Below, in pieces: positions 12,791 to 23,672 of a stretch of 64,000 nucleotides of DNA. The stretch is from assembly GCA_946807835.1 (NCBI GenBank), contig OX327709.1:20275501-20339500 (forward strand), written 5' to 3'. The DNA is from Ailanthus altissimus. Its lineage: Eukaryota > Streptophyta > Magnoliopsida > Sapindales > Simaroubaceae. Position 1 is the stretch's first letter. Each line of letters begins with the position of its first letter. The position numbers and the translations under genes are program-made. The notes under the pieces were generated by a model. The model searched no databases. It was not told where the DNA came from and saw only the letters and a program-made list of their open reading frames with translations.

Positions 12791-13840
12791 TTTGAAAATA
12801 AGAAAAATTTACAAGTTGTATGATTGCATAAAATTAAACGTACATGCTTATAAATTAAAATTTGAGACTAATAAACATATATCATGCTTTACCAATGTAA
12901 ATCATGTTTAAATATATAAATTTAGTACATAAAACTTGCATGTGGGTTAAAGTTCTAATTCAATTAGATCCATCTATCTTTATGAAAACATTATTAAATT
13001 ATATTCCTTTTCCTAATTCTTGTGGGTAAATTAGAAATATAATTTGATATCTCATCCTAATTAATTATATAAATATAACAAGAATTCTTGTGAGATAAGA
13101 TTTATTATATTAATATTATAAAATATAAATCAAATTAAGACCTATTTGTAAATATCATAAATTTTTATAAATAATTTGTAATTACCTAAAATTTAGAGGG
13201 ATTAGAAGAAAATATCTAACACTGTAAGGGTTTATTTATAAAATTTTAAAAGTTTAGGGTCAAACTATAATCAACTAAAAAGTTAGTAGCCTCGATGCAA
13301 ATACCCAATCCTGTAGGGGCTATTTTACAAAATTATAAAAGTTTTGAGTTTAAAATATAATTAATAAAATTTTAGCAGATATCTAATTATATAGGGGTTT
13401 ATTTATAAATTTTTAAAAGTTTTGTGGCTAAAATAGTTTATAAAAAGCTAGAGGATCTTAATGAAAAAGCTAGACAACATGTTGTTTATTCCATAGATGA
13501 CATGTCGCTTCCTTAATGGCATTTCTGCACTTGTATGACATGTCGTCTATCCAAAGGTTGTTGGACGACATGTCATCCAAGGTTGTCTTCAACCTTTAGC
13601 CGGGTTTACTTAACCCGATTTCCACCCGTTTGAACCGTTTCACAGACCTGATCCTTTCACCTCATTTTTAGCACCATTTCAACGTTTCAAATTACAAAAT
13701 ATTCAAAATTTAATTTTTCAATGATGTTCAACATCAATTTGCATAAAAAAAAACTTCTAAATAATGACTTTTAAATAAATAAAAAATAGCTATAAACTAA
13801 ATTTTCAAATTGTATAATATTCAAGGAAAAGGAAAATTGA
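12791..13840 (-). other. Leader of copia relic 2
   Basis: This AT-rich non-coding stretch lies between the relic-2 gag start and its primer-binding site. Near 13200-13440 a motif like GGGTTTATTTATAAAATTTTAAAAGTTT recurs in degenerate form three times. At 13480-13600 the words GACATGTCGTC and ACGACATGTCATCCAAGG recur. No gene was recognised. Confidence 0.45.
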
Positions 13841-13854
13841 GCCTCTAATACCAA
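13841..13854 (-). other. Primer-binding site of copia relic 2
   Basis: The minus strand reads TTGGTATTAGAGGC, close to the initiator tRNA-Met site TGGTATCAGAGC. It is followed outward by sequence with LTR character (TATA box, terminal CACA). Confidence 0.6.
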
Positions 13855-13903
13855 CTATAAGGCTAACTTAAAGATGATCTATATATGCTTCTTAACAACT
13901 TAA

Positions 13904-13935
<32 letters not shown>

Positions 13936-14411
13936 CAAACGTGGAATTAAAAAATGAATTTGGCATACCTCTTGCCATTGAAGCTTTCCAATAATCTAAT
14001 GATAAAAGTTAAATGCTTCTAAACTCTTAAAATTTTTAGTAGTAATATTTATAAAACTGAATTTGAAATTGGTGGTTTAAGAACCTAACCAAATACTATA
14101 TTTATAGGCACTTATCTATAACAAATGTCACTCTTATGTCCTTGATCATGAGAGATTACTTGAAATCATGAGCGGTTAATTCCCATATGATCACGAGAGA
14201 TTACTTAGAATCATGGGTGGTTAATTCCCATATCCCTAAAATAGTGAAATTCAAGACCACCTTCAACATAGGATTAAATAAATTCCTACACTTTATTCCT
14301 AAATTTCAGAGAAATCTAATTTCATACAGTATGTTTTTTATTCCTAAATTTAAAAAAAAAATCTACTTCCATAAATCAGAAAAACTTAATATTTAAACTC
14401 TTTTTCTCACA
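13855..14411 (-). repeat. Probable 5' LTR of copia relic 2
   Basis: It lies directly outside the primer site. On the minus strand it has a TATA box (14099-14106, TATAAATA) for transcription into the element, and a plausible outer end in TTTCTCACA at 14411. It includes a (CA)n(TA)n tract at about 13905-13936 and a 46-base tandem duplication (14143-14188 and 14189-14234, starting GATCATGAGAGATTACTTG). Boundaries are estimates because the partner LTR is not in the window. Confidence 0.5.
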
Positions 14412-14731
14412 CTTTAATGAAAACCGCCCAACATAGACGAAAAGAACGGAAAAAAAAGGTCCATACTTCTCTTGTTTTAAACCTTTACACCATTACACCA
14501 TTTCCAACTCAAACCAAATCCTCCTATATAAATCAGATCAGATATTCAAAACAACAAAAACTACCAATGCATCCATAAGAAAGATTGAAAGATTAAACAG
14601 TTACATATAATGAAGAAAATTAATTGAATTTCTTTATTGTAAATAGAAGAAAAATTAACTTGATTTGAAGACTAATTAATTTCATTAATGTACAGGCCCC
14701 TAACAAATTTTTTTTTAAATAAAAATAATAG

Positions 14732-16216
14732 TCATCTAAAGGCTAAAGCCATCCCCGGCAGGCCGCCCACTGACCTTTTATTCTCGTACCTATATATACA
14801 ACTCAATCCGACCAAAACTTCTACAATGGCAACTTCTGTCTTCTCCAAGTCCGCAAAATGCAATGTCTGGAACAACATCACTGTTGGCTTCGCATCAAAT
14901 CTTTGCTTCTCTAAATACCTCTCCTGCTGCCACTTCAGCGTGTCATGCGCCATTGGTGCCAGCCACGTCATCATCTCCTCCAGCGCCTCCCTCCATCCCT
15001 CTGCCAGCGAGTACCCATCACCACTCTCCTCCACTCTCGTACACCAGTGACCCCACAATTTCCCCCTTACCGTCAGCTTCAAATTCTCCGGTAACAACTC
15101 GTATAAGTACCCACGCGCGTCGTCGTCAATGCATGTCGGTGCGTATAAGTACCTCTCCGCGTGGATGATTATGTTGGCGTAGCGTAATGCAAGTCCAGCG
15201 CCGCCAACTGTGGACTCTGGTGCTAGTTGTGTGACTCTTTTCTTCTTTCCGATATTGATTGGAATTCTGTGTCTGATAAAGATTTCTTCATTTTTGGGTA
15301 ATGGACCAGATTTGGTGACCCGAGATGAAGTGATTTTTTTGGAAGATTTAGTAATCGGACCCGATTTTGAGGTCAATTCCATGTAATTTGTATCGGGGTG
15401 GATGCGCATGCGAGTTGTTTTTTGATGTGAAATAGATTTTTCATTTTTTGAGGTCCGAGGGAGGTCTGAAACAAAAGGGCTAAAAACGACACAGATTCTT
15501 CCATAAATAATGGTGATGATTCGGGCCATAAGATTAACGCTCTGATCAAATGTTTGGCTCCATAAAGAAATGTCTCTGTAATGTTTAACTTGTTTTCTTT
15601 GGAAGGAGATTCTGTCGTCGAAGTAATCGGTGTTAGCGTTGTAATTGTTGGCTTGTTTTTGGCCGAGATTTTGCTTCCTGCCCTTTATTTTTCGCTCAGA
15701 GATTTCCATTTCGGCGAGACCTTCCAACGCTCCATGCAAGTTCGCGGTTGCCTTAACGTATTTTTCCATCTTCTCGACGAGTTTCTCGGCGCTTTTGGAT
15801 CCATAATCCAGCTTCCCAAAATCCCTGAATCCGAGGTTCATTTCAGCATACGTTTGATCAAACCTCTTAAGACCCTCATCGGTGCACTTTTGCCCCAAAC
15901 GAGAGACGGTATTGACAGCTCGATTGAGATCTTCAAGCTTCTCGGCACAGGCTAGACTAAGAAGGAATCTCTCATCATGGGAATTCAAAAAAGCAACACC
16001 TTTAGATTTCATGACTCCTCTTTGGAGATTGAATAAATCATCATCAGAAAGAGACTTGTACAGATGAATGAGACGAGACATGGTTTTTGCTGTTTCAAAA
16101 GAGAGAATCCCAAGAGTTACAGACGATGGCTTGTCAAGGGAGAAGAGATTGCGGGTGTTAATGTGGCTGGCCTTGCTGCTAACAGTAGAGAGCCATGCCA
16201 TGGTGGGCTTGACCAT
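14732..16216 (-). CDS. DUF3475/DUF668 protein (PSK-simulator-like)
   Basis: An uninterrupted 494-residue single-exon frame runs from the ATG at 16216. Residues about 34-90 are the DUF3475 region (LGILSFETAKTMSRLIHLYK, then SLSDDDLFNLQRGVMKSKGV). Residues about 337-425 are the DUF668 region (VGGAGLALRYANIIIHAERY and LYELLPENLKLTVRGKL). Length and domain order fit plant DUF668 proteins, some of which (PSI proteins of Arabidopsis) affect growth and phytosulfokine signalling. The exact role of this member is not known. There is no signal peptide or clear membrane segment. The middle (about 175-330) is basic and variable. GC content is visibly higher than in the flanks and no damage was seen, so it is probably expressed. 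Its 3' end is about 320 bases from the relic-2 LTR. Confidence 0.9.
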   Translation of the reverse strand: MVKPTMAWLSTVSSKASHINTRNLFSLDKPSSVTLGILSFETAKTMSRLIHLYKSLSDDDLFNLQRGVMKSKGVAFLNSHDERFLLSLACAEKLEDLNRAVNTVSRLGQKCTDEGLKRFDQTYAEMNLGFRDFGKLDYGSKSAEKLVEKMEKYVKATANLHGALEGLAEMEISERKIKGRKQNLGQKQANNYNANTDYFDDRISFQRKQVKHYRDISLWSQTFDQSVNLMARIITIIYGRICVVFSPFVSDLPRTSKNEKSISHQKTTRMRIHPDTNYMELTSKSGPITKSSKKITSSRVTKSGPLPKNEEIFIRHRIPINIGKKKRVTQLAPESTVGGAGLALRYANIIIHAERYLYAPTCIDDDARGYLYELLPENLKLTVRGKLWGHWCTRVEESGDGYSLAEGWREALEEMMTWLAPMAHDTLKWQQERYLEKQRFDAKPTVMLFQTLHFADLEKTEVAIVEVLVGLSCIYRYENKRSVGGLPGMALAFR

Positions 16217-18133
16217 CGGTGAGTTAGGACTACTGGACTAGAGATTCGACCCTTGACTGAATTTTTTTTTTCCTGGCTTATGGTTTTGATTTTGATTTTG
16301 AATAAGTTGGTTAGGGCTTTTGGTGATGATCCAATTATAGATGGAGAGAAAGAATGGAGTATTTAAATGGTGGTGGAGGATTGTTTGTGGGGGGCATTTC
16401 CAAGCTTCTTCATTGTCGACGCGTTTTTTCAGTAAGGCTGGCTTTGAGATAGAAGCGGCGTTGACGCCATCCACAGAAGTTTATATTCCTGTTATTTCAG
16501 TTGAAAATTTAGGGTCTCAATCTTTTGATTCCTTTCTGTCAGTTTGTACATTGTCACGCAAGTCTTAGGGATACAGGAGTATTGTTCAGATCTTTGCCAC
16601 CTCGGATGGATTGGCCAAGATGGGTCCCAAATGTTGACGTGGCATTCTCTTAATTGGATGTGTGGTCTAGCAAGCTTCAGTGAGGATAGCTGGAGTCATG
16701 GACCCTTCATTAGAATATAACGGCTTGGCTTAGCTAGACTCATTGATTAAAGATATGAAACTCTTTTTTTCAATTATTGTAATTCAATACGCTTTTCAAA
16801 GTCAAAGACTGTTTTAGTTATTTGTAACCATCAAACGTGTGAACATAAGAATTCAATGTCCAATGTCTCTTTCTTGGATGAGATATATGCTAGGGTGTAT
16901 GATGTTATATCTAATTATGTGAGAAATCAACTCTCACTAATCATCTTCCACACACACCCCACTCCCCGCCAAAAAAATCCAGGGCAAACAATATGTATGG
17001 TTATATTATGAGAATACTATACATACATAAAGAATTCGGGAGGAATTCTTTTAACTTGAATTTTTAATTTAAATGGTGATACAAATTCTTAATTATTGAA
17101 TACATTTCTGTAATATTGGACTCTTGCATGAGCTGAAACGTTTGTGTAGCTTACGTTGCCTCGACAGTCAAGAGTGAAGACAAGACATATCTATGACCCG
17201 CGTGTTTACAGAGTGGGAACGCCAGCACAAAAAAAGGCATAAACCTTTAAAATACTAAAAGCATTGCCTTGGTTTGTTTGTTTTCGAATTTTAAGGTAGC
17301 GTAAGTCAAACTCATTTCAACACGAAGTCGTAACATTTTTTGTTTGGTTTCTCCTTGGGATATATAATCAATCAAAGTCAAATTTAATTATCAAGTCATG
17401 GTGAATCCGTGTTTCTTGATTCTCATCGACTCCATCTTTTCCCATTGAGACGGTAGAATCTGATCACTTCGATTGGTGACACTTGCCCAGTTGGCATCTC
17501 ATCTCATCTCAATTGATTGCATTCCCAATTACGCGCTTGTTAAACTTAGTACGCAAAAGTTTGGTTCTCGTTGAACTTCAAAGAAACCCTGAGAATGAAT
17601 GACGTGGTCCCGAATTAGGTTCAACAACGAGACTTTTGACCCACCCAAAGATTGAAGAAAATAATTTGCCAGATTAAAATGTTGAAAGGCTGAGAGATCA
17701 TTTTGACTGTTAATATTTAAGTATGAATGCTATACTCAGATTCAATGAGCAAGAAATTAATTCAATCCTAGAATTCTCTTACGACTCTTTCTTAGCTTCT
17801 TGTCATCGGAGACACCTGTGTGAAGCTTTACTCCAGCAAATACCATGCAATTGTCCCATGGGGTTTTGCTATATACCCATGTGAAAGTTTGGCTAATTTC
17901 TAATGACACAACAAAAAGTTATCACTCCCACTTTCTCCTCACTCTCATTTCGAATAGGGGCGGACCGTATAACGAGAGCTAGACTGGATTATATTTCAGA
18001 CTAGTCTAAGAAACAAATAAATATTTTAGTTATAAATAATAACATCAATTTTATTTAATTTTTTAAATAAAAAAATTTCTTAATTACAAAAATATTATAT
18101 TTTTTGCTATGTGGAAGGGTTAGAGGAAGTCTT
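16217..18133. other. Intergenic region upstream of the DUF668 gene
   Basis: This holds the 5' flank of the DUF668 gene. A TTTAAATA word on its coding strand near 16360 could serve as a TATA element, but this is not decisive. The rest is mixed AT-rich sequence with somewhat higher GC at 17150-17650. The open frames here are short and look random. No transposon ends were recognised. Confidence 0.4.
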
Positions 18134-18264
18134 GGATACTCCCTGAAATATTGCTCCCTTTTCATTGAATTTTTGTCATATTTATTTCTTCCCTCATTAT
18201 AAAAAAAAGTGGTTCATACATGTCAACAATTCAATAAAAAGGGAGCAAGTACTCCACGAGTACC
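18134..18264. mobile_element. Short MITE-like inverted repeat
   Basis: The left arm begins GGATACTCCCTGAAATATTG and continues CTCCCTTTTCATTGAAT. The right arm, read on the other strand, begins GGTACTCGTGGAGTACTTG and continues CTCCCTTTTTATTGAAT. The two arms pair over about 38 bases around a short AT-rich loop, giving a ~131-base hairpin without coding capacity. Superfamily is not assigned because no clear target duplication was seen. Confidence 0.5.
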
Positions 18265-19179
18265 CAAAATTTAGTCTAAATACCATTGTTCATAGCTCTC
18301 TGTTTTTTTTTTAAAATATTAAATTGCAAAATTCATTATTTGTTAGCATGTATTTTCAATTCCAATTGTAATTCACTTTCTTCTTTTTTAGAAGAGACAA
18401 TAGGTGTATATATATTCATCCTTCCTCTTATTGTTTCTTTCATATATACATACATACATATATATAATTTTGAAAGTCAAAGATAACACATGTTGAATTT
18501 TATTGTCTATTAAAATTTATAAGTAATTTTTCTTATTTAATTATTTCCTTTAATATTTGTTATTTAGTAACCCATATTCTTGATTTTTCACATGAAATTA
18601 AAAGCACATACGATATGGGGAGAGTAAATAAATCAATATTCTTTTTCTTTTAAATTCAAGAATTTAAAGAATGCGTAAATAAATACTTATTTAAAAGTTT
18701 ACTATACTTTATATATATGTCACATATAAATATTGTTGTAACAATAAATTAATATGCATTATTTTGTATATTATTGTCGTTTTTTTTTTTTGGGTGAGTT
18801 TATACTTTTTAATGCATTTTGAGAAGGTTCATTATAGAATTATGGGTTCGCACCTAATTCCGAGCCTAAATAAACCAAGTTGCAAAAAGGACTTTGAAGG
18901 CCGAAAAGTGAGCCCTTTGAATTGTTAGAGATAAAATGTTTTAAAATCTATGTTAATAAAATATGAGTTACAAATATTAATAAGAGTTTTAGAATAACAC
19001 TACACATATAATTTTTTTATACAAATTTCGTCATATATGTATGTCCTAATAAAATAGATTAGCTTTCGATGTTACGAATATTTATATTGGTATATTTGTA
19101 TATCAATATATAAATATACAAATTTTATATTAGTATATTTGTATAAGTTTTCATGTTATCAATTTATTTGTGCTTCAAT
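18265..19179. other. AT-rich intergenic DNA
   Basis: This is AT-rich, with TATA-type microsatellite runs at about 18440-18465 and 19080-19150. No gene or mobile element was recognised before the pararetrovirus begins. Confidence 0.4.
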
Positions 19180-19218
19180 ACTTAAGGTGACTGGAGAGAA
19201 CATCCATCTTTCATTCTT

Positions 19219-20363
19219 ATGGATCCTTCGTCATCATTCGAGTCATTCATCCCTCTCCCAATTCTTTTTCCTTCTCTAACTACACTCATTCCCTTCCCTT
19301 CACTCAGATCTATCGATTCTTCAAGAATGGATCATCTCTACGAAATCACGTACCTACCAGAAGAAAACAAGGTACCTGTGGCTGACCTCCCCATAATCAA
19401 CCCTTACCATGCCTTTCTCAAACCCCAAAAATTCCTTTCTACCTCCCTCAAACAGCTAGTAACACCAAATCGAATCAAAACTAAAGAATATGTACAAGCA
19501 ACCAAATTTGACTAACACCTGCTTCCAGCTTCAACCGAAGAACAAATAATAACCCTCAGGTTCCCTGAGGACCTCCTCCCCCACTGGTTAAAGCAAGGCT
19601 ACACCCATATGCACTTTGGTGCTGTTCGTTTTGCCTTGACCCTCCATGGTCGAAAAGGGCTTGAAACTGTTGTCCGTATCACTTTCTTGATGGACGATTC
19701 TCCAGGTATAAAGACGCCTGTATCGGCACGATGCAAACTACACTAAATGCCGGCACAGTACTCGTCACTCTATACCCCAACTTTTGCATGCCCCTCATGA
19801 ACCCTAGACTATTTTCAGCCCTAAAAGCACAGACCCACATTACGGGAGCAATACCAGAAGGAAACACATTCTCAGCCACACTTTACTACCAAATGGTCTA
19901 CCGAGTCCAAAACCATGCCCTGGACTTTGGAACACCCCACATCAGCCAAGATGCCATTCTGCTCTCCGTAGAATCCAACAAAGTACCAACATGCACGTAT
20001 GTGCCAAGACAACTCTCCAATGACGAGCTGGTCAAACTCCTTCCAGACACATGGATAACCAAATATGAACAGAATAATAAACAATCCCAGCCACCCAAAC
20101 CGCTACAAACCACAAACTACAGTTTCTTTCAAAAACGAGACGGACAGACTGAGATTTATTTTGAAAAACCAGGCTCTTCAGCCCCACCCTTTCTAACTCA
20201 GTTCACATTTAACCCGGTCAACCACCCACAAGAAACAGTCTCTATTGTCTCCTTTTCAGGACAAGGGAGACCCATTTACGAATTCAAAACAAAGGATGAC
20301 CACTGCTATTGGGACCCCTTTTGCAACTGTCAGTCGTGTCAAGACGACAGATCAGACGATTAG
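19219..20363 (+). pseudogene. Pararetrovirus movement-protein region, broken
   Basis: The region starts at the ATG at 19219. Open stretches 19219-19515 and 19731-20363 are in different frames, joined through a decayed part at 19516-19730. The text LYEITYLPEENKVPVADLP, then HFGAVRFALTLHGRKG, then IGTMQTTLNAGTVLVTLYP, is typical of caulimovirid 30K-superfamily movement proteins, which carry virus through plasmodesmata. A TGA at 19513-19515 and a frameshift near 19690 break it. A Cys/His-rich end (CYWDPFCNCQSC) follows at 20300-20340. Confidence 0.75.
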
Positions 20364-21366
20364 AACTTCATCAAAAGACAAAGACAGAAAAAGAAAAAGC
20401 AACAATCCCAGCATACTCTCGAGAAAAGATACCACAAGGGCGATCCAGATGTCGGACTCTTAGGACAGCAGTCGGGAAAATTTGACTACTATGTCACATA
20501 CTCTGCCCCACATCATAACCCTCTTCCAAACTGTCAGCCACACAAAAAGAACATACCACCTCCACCAACCTGCAAACCGAAACCTCAATCCCCAAATCCG
20601 CTAAACCCCATTTCACAAATCTGTATGTTCTCGCCTGCAGACTTTCCTCCCTTGACCCCCCAATATAACCCTGAAGAAAACACTGTCTAGCAATGGAAAA
20701 TCAAACAACCAAACACTAGACGGACGGACGGTAATTTTGAACAGACAAGTCCTACGGATGCAATCCTCAACTGGCAGTCACAGAATGTTGTAGCCCAAAA
20801 TCATGCTCTCAAGAGAATTGAGGAATCACAGACAAGATTAGAAGCCAAAATTGACAACGGCTTTACAGCCCATCAAATGTTGATAGACAAACTCAAACTG
20901 AAAATTAGAATGCTGCACGAACACGTGCTAAATCTGGTTCAAAACGGTCTTCCCTTCCAAGAGCAGGAAAAGAAAATCAATCATTTGAAAACCCAACTAC
21001 GAAGCCTCGAACAAGACATCTTTCAGCCGTGGTGGCCAGTAGACATTTTGCCCAAAGCATCACAGCCATTACCATGTACCAAGCTTCCTTCAATCTTTGG
21101 TGATAGTTCTACACTTATCCCAAAAAAGAAGGACAAAAAGAAAAAGCATGCCTCCGAATCATCCACTACATTCACGACCTCAACCCCGGACACAATCACA
21201 GAACCAATCTTCAAACCCTTACTAACCCCACCCCTAGAATTCTATTGAAACCCGAACCCTATAACATCTATTTTTCCTCTAGCCACTAAGAATCAACTAT
21301 TCACCCTCACCAAGACGCCGACACCACAATCAGCCTCAAAACCTGAATCCATCTCTGAGTTAACAT
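20364..21366 (+). pseudogene. Pararetrovirus linker region with coiled coil
   Basis: This stretch between movement protein and coat is open in pieces, the longest at 20877-21248. It shows heptad-like text (about 20780-21010, with NHALKRIEESQTRLEAKIDN and then IDKLKLKIRMLHEHVLN), so a coiled coil is likely. A lysine-rich patch (PKKKDKKKKHASES) lies near 21118-21165. The position and coiled coil recall virion-associated or assembly regions of other caulimovirids, but the role is inferred. Confidence 0.5.
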
Positions 21367-21367
21367 C

Positions 21368-22366
21368 ATGGTCGACGACCTCCCAGTTTTCACCCAATAC
21401 ATGAACACAACACCTCCAGACCCACAGACATTAAGACCACAAACAGAAGTTCACGAACCAGAATCCTCCATGGATGAGGCAGAAACTCCCCCGCGAAGAC
21501 GAGCTCAATCATCGCGACCAGACAACACAGAGAAAAAGTACTGGCTAACTTTCGATGACATCAGCCCCCATAAATGGGTTGATCGCATTTTTGAATTCCA
21601 AGCATGGTGCTTAGCTGAGCAACAAAAGACTGGAATTACCATCCATGAAGTCATACAAAAGGCCATTGCCCAATTTCAAGGAATACTAAAATACTGGTAT
21701 CTCCATTTGGAGGAATATAGACAGCGCATGCTACAACAAAATGATTCAATCGAATAATTCATTAGCATTTTATTCAATGAATGTATCGGAGAAGAAGGCC
21801 AAATAACAGAGAAAGCTCGCGAAGAATTTTTCAAGATAAAGTGTGGCTCATACAAATGAAAAGATCTTGAATTACACTTCAAAAAAGCTACAGCCAGATA
21901 TTATATTCTGGGAATTGATGACCCTAATCTGAAACAAGCCTATCTTAATTCAATCCCAGAACCATTAGGACAAGAAGCCCTACGACTCCTGGATTCAAAA
22001 AATAAAAATCTACAGAATTCCTCAATAGGAGTAATCCAGCAGGCGGTCTTATCAGCCCTAGACAAGTTATGTGCACGACATAAATTCTTCAAGGATTTTG
22101 ATCTCACGGGCAAAAGAATTCAAAAGGCCTGTGAACGATGTGACCTGCAGATTAAATGTCCAGGAAAAGAATGCTCTTGCAGAACTCAGAAAAAACACCA
22201 TCACCGGAAGTTCAAAATCCGGCAACCATTCTCTTGGCCACCCAAATCCAAGAAGAGAGTTTTTCGAAGAAAATCGATCTTTTCGAAGAAAAGAAATAGG
22301 TGTTTCATTTGTGGGCAAAAGGGACATTTTGCAGAACAGTGTCCCGAGAAAGACAAAAGAAAAAAG
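21368..22366 (+). pseudogene. Pararetrovirus coat-protein region with CCHC zinc finger, broken
   Basis: The capsid-like part (from about 21530, KYWLTFDDISPHKWVDRIFE) is open to 21757. It then meets stops (TAA at 21755-21757 and TGA near 21859) while the same frame stays recognisable to about 22350. The end has a basic tract rich in K, R and H, then a perfect CX2CX4HX4C finger (CFICGQKGHFAEQC) at 22301-22342. In caulimovirids this finger binds the packaged nucleic acid. Confidence 0.75.
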
Positions 22367-22860
22367 ATGTTGTCGGCCATCACCGCTATTGCAAAAGACG
22401 AACCCATCAATTCAGACCTGGAATCTCTTTTGTCAGAACAAAGCTGTGAGGATAGTGACACAATCCTTGTCTACTCAGAATCCGAATCAGAATCCACTTC
22501 AAGTTCTGTCTCGGAGTCAATAAAAATCCAAACAGAGCCATCAGAGTCACCCATAACATCCAAGTCACTACACACAATATCAGTCCCGATGTTAAAACTT
22601 CAGCTATACCAATCCAAATACAGCAAGCCGATCAAAGTAATCAGACTACTGGACACTGGCGCGGCAGCCTCAATCCTCAACCCAATCATCCTCTCCGAGT
22701 CCTACTGGAAATTCTATCACCAAACCTTCAGAGCAGCCAATGATGAATTATTTATTGTATCCATGATCAGTAAGATAGTTTATCTATAGTTCTTTCCAAA
22801 CCTCAGAATCCACCATAAACTATTAGGCTCGAAACTCCCAGGAAAAGACCTAATCATAGG
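22367..22860 (+). pseudogene. Pararetrovirus aspartic protease region
   Basis: The open stretch 22367-22789 continues after the zinc finger. It contains a serine/glutamate-rich linker (residues about 20-60), then the protease active-site motif LLDTGAAASIL with Asp-Thr-Gly at 22652-22660. A flap-like hydrophobic stretch and IIGFD follow at about 22850. The domain would cut the polyprotein. The frame ends at a stop at 22787-22789, and homology continues in the next stretch. Confidence 0.75.
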
Positions 22861-22867
22861 CTTTGAT

Positions 22868-23667
22868 TTGATCCATAAAATCTTTGAAAAGAAAGTTTTT
22901 ACCAAGCCAAACAGTTTAAAGTTCAAAGCCCATTTTTTACCATGGTCAACCATCCCAAACTATTTTTCCATCACCTCTTTCAATGCTGTTTTTGAGCAAA
23001 TAAAAAATCACTCAGCATCAAACAGTCACTCTAAATTCCTCCTCAAATGCCCCCACCCGCTGTGGAAAAACCAAGAGTATTTAGTCCAACTACCTTTCCA
23101 CATGAACGAAAACATCAACCCAACCAAAGCTAGCCACCCTGGCATGCTGCCGGACCATGTTGACATAGCCAACGCCGAACTCACACAACTGTTACAAGAG
23201 GGACTTATAGAACACACTTCCTCACAATGGGCTTGCCAAGCCTTCTACGTTAATAAACGTAGCGAGCAAGTTAAGGGAAAATTAAGATTGTTCATTAATT
23301 ATCAACCCCTAAACTCTTTCTTGCAGGATGATAAGTTTCCTCTACCCAACAAACAAGCGTTATTCTCAAGGATTGCGTAGGCAAAGGTGTTTTCGAAATT
23401 TGACTTAAAGACAGAATTCTGGCAATTAGGAGCCTACCCTAACGACCGACACAAAACAGAATTCTGCACACCTTACCACCACTACCAGTGGACGGTCCTA
23501 CCTTTCGGACTAAAGACTGCCCCATCTCTTTTCCAAAAAACAATGATGAAAATATTTGAACCTATCCAAGATCAAGCCCTCATCTATATAGACGATATTC
23601 TGCTTTTCTTGAAAAACGTTAACGAACACTATGATCTCCTTTTGAGATTTGGCAGCATACTATAAGA
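22868..23667 (+). pseudogene. Pararetrovirus reverse transcriptase, N-terminal part
   Basis: Stretches 22868-23380 and 23387-23665 carry caulimovirid RT motifs: LLQEGLIEHTSSQWACQAFY, KLRLFINYQPLN, FSKFDLKTEFWQL (first catalytic Asp), LPFGLKTAPSLFQ and YIDDILLF, with the catalytic Asp pair at 23591-23596. A TAG at 23378-23380 interrupts the frame. The gene is cut at 23667 by the solo LTR and resumes at 26302. Confidence 0.85.
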
Positions 23668-23672
23668 AAAGG
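23668..23672 (+). other. Left target duplication of the solo LTR (AAAGG)
   Basis: AAAGG at 23668-23672 is repeated exactly at 26297-26301, directly outside TGTGAGG...TACTACA. A five-base duplication is normal for LTR-retrotransposon integration. Confidence 0.85.

Noticed and set aside
14688..15955. Plus-strand frames of 101-124 residues at 14688-15955
   Set aside because: They lie antisense to the DUF668 coding region, which has clear domain motifs; the plus frames have none.
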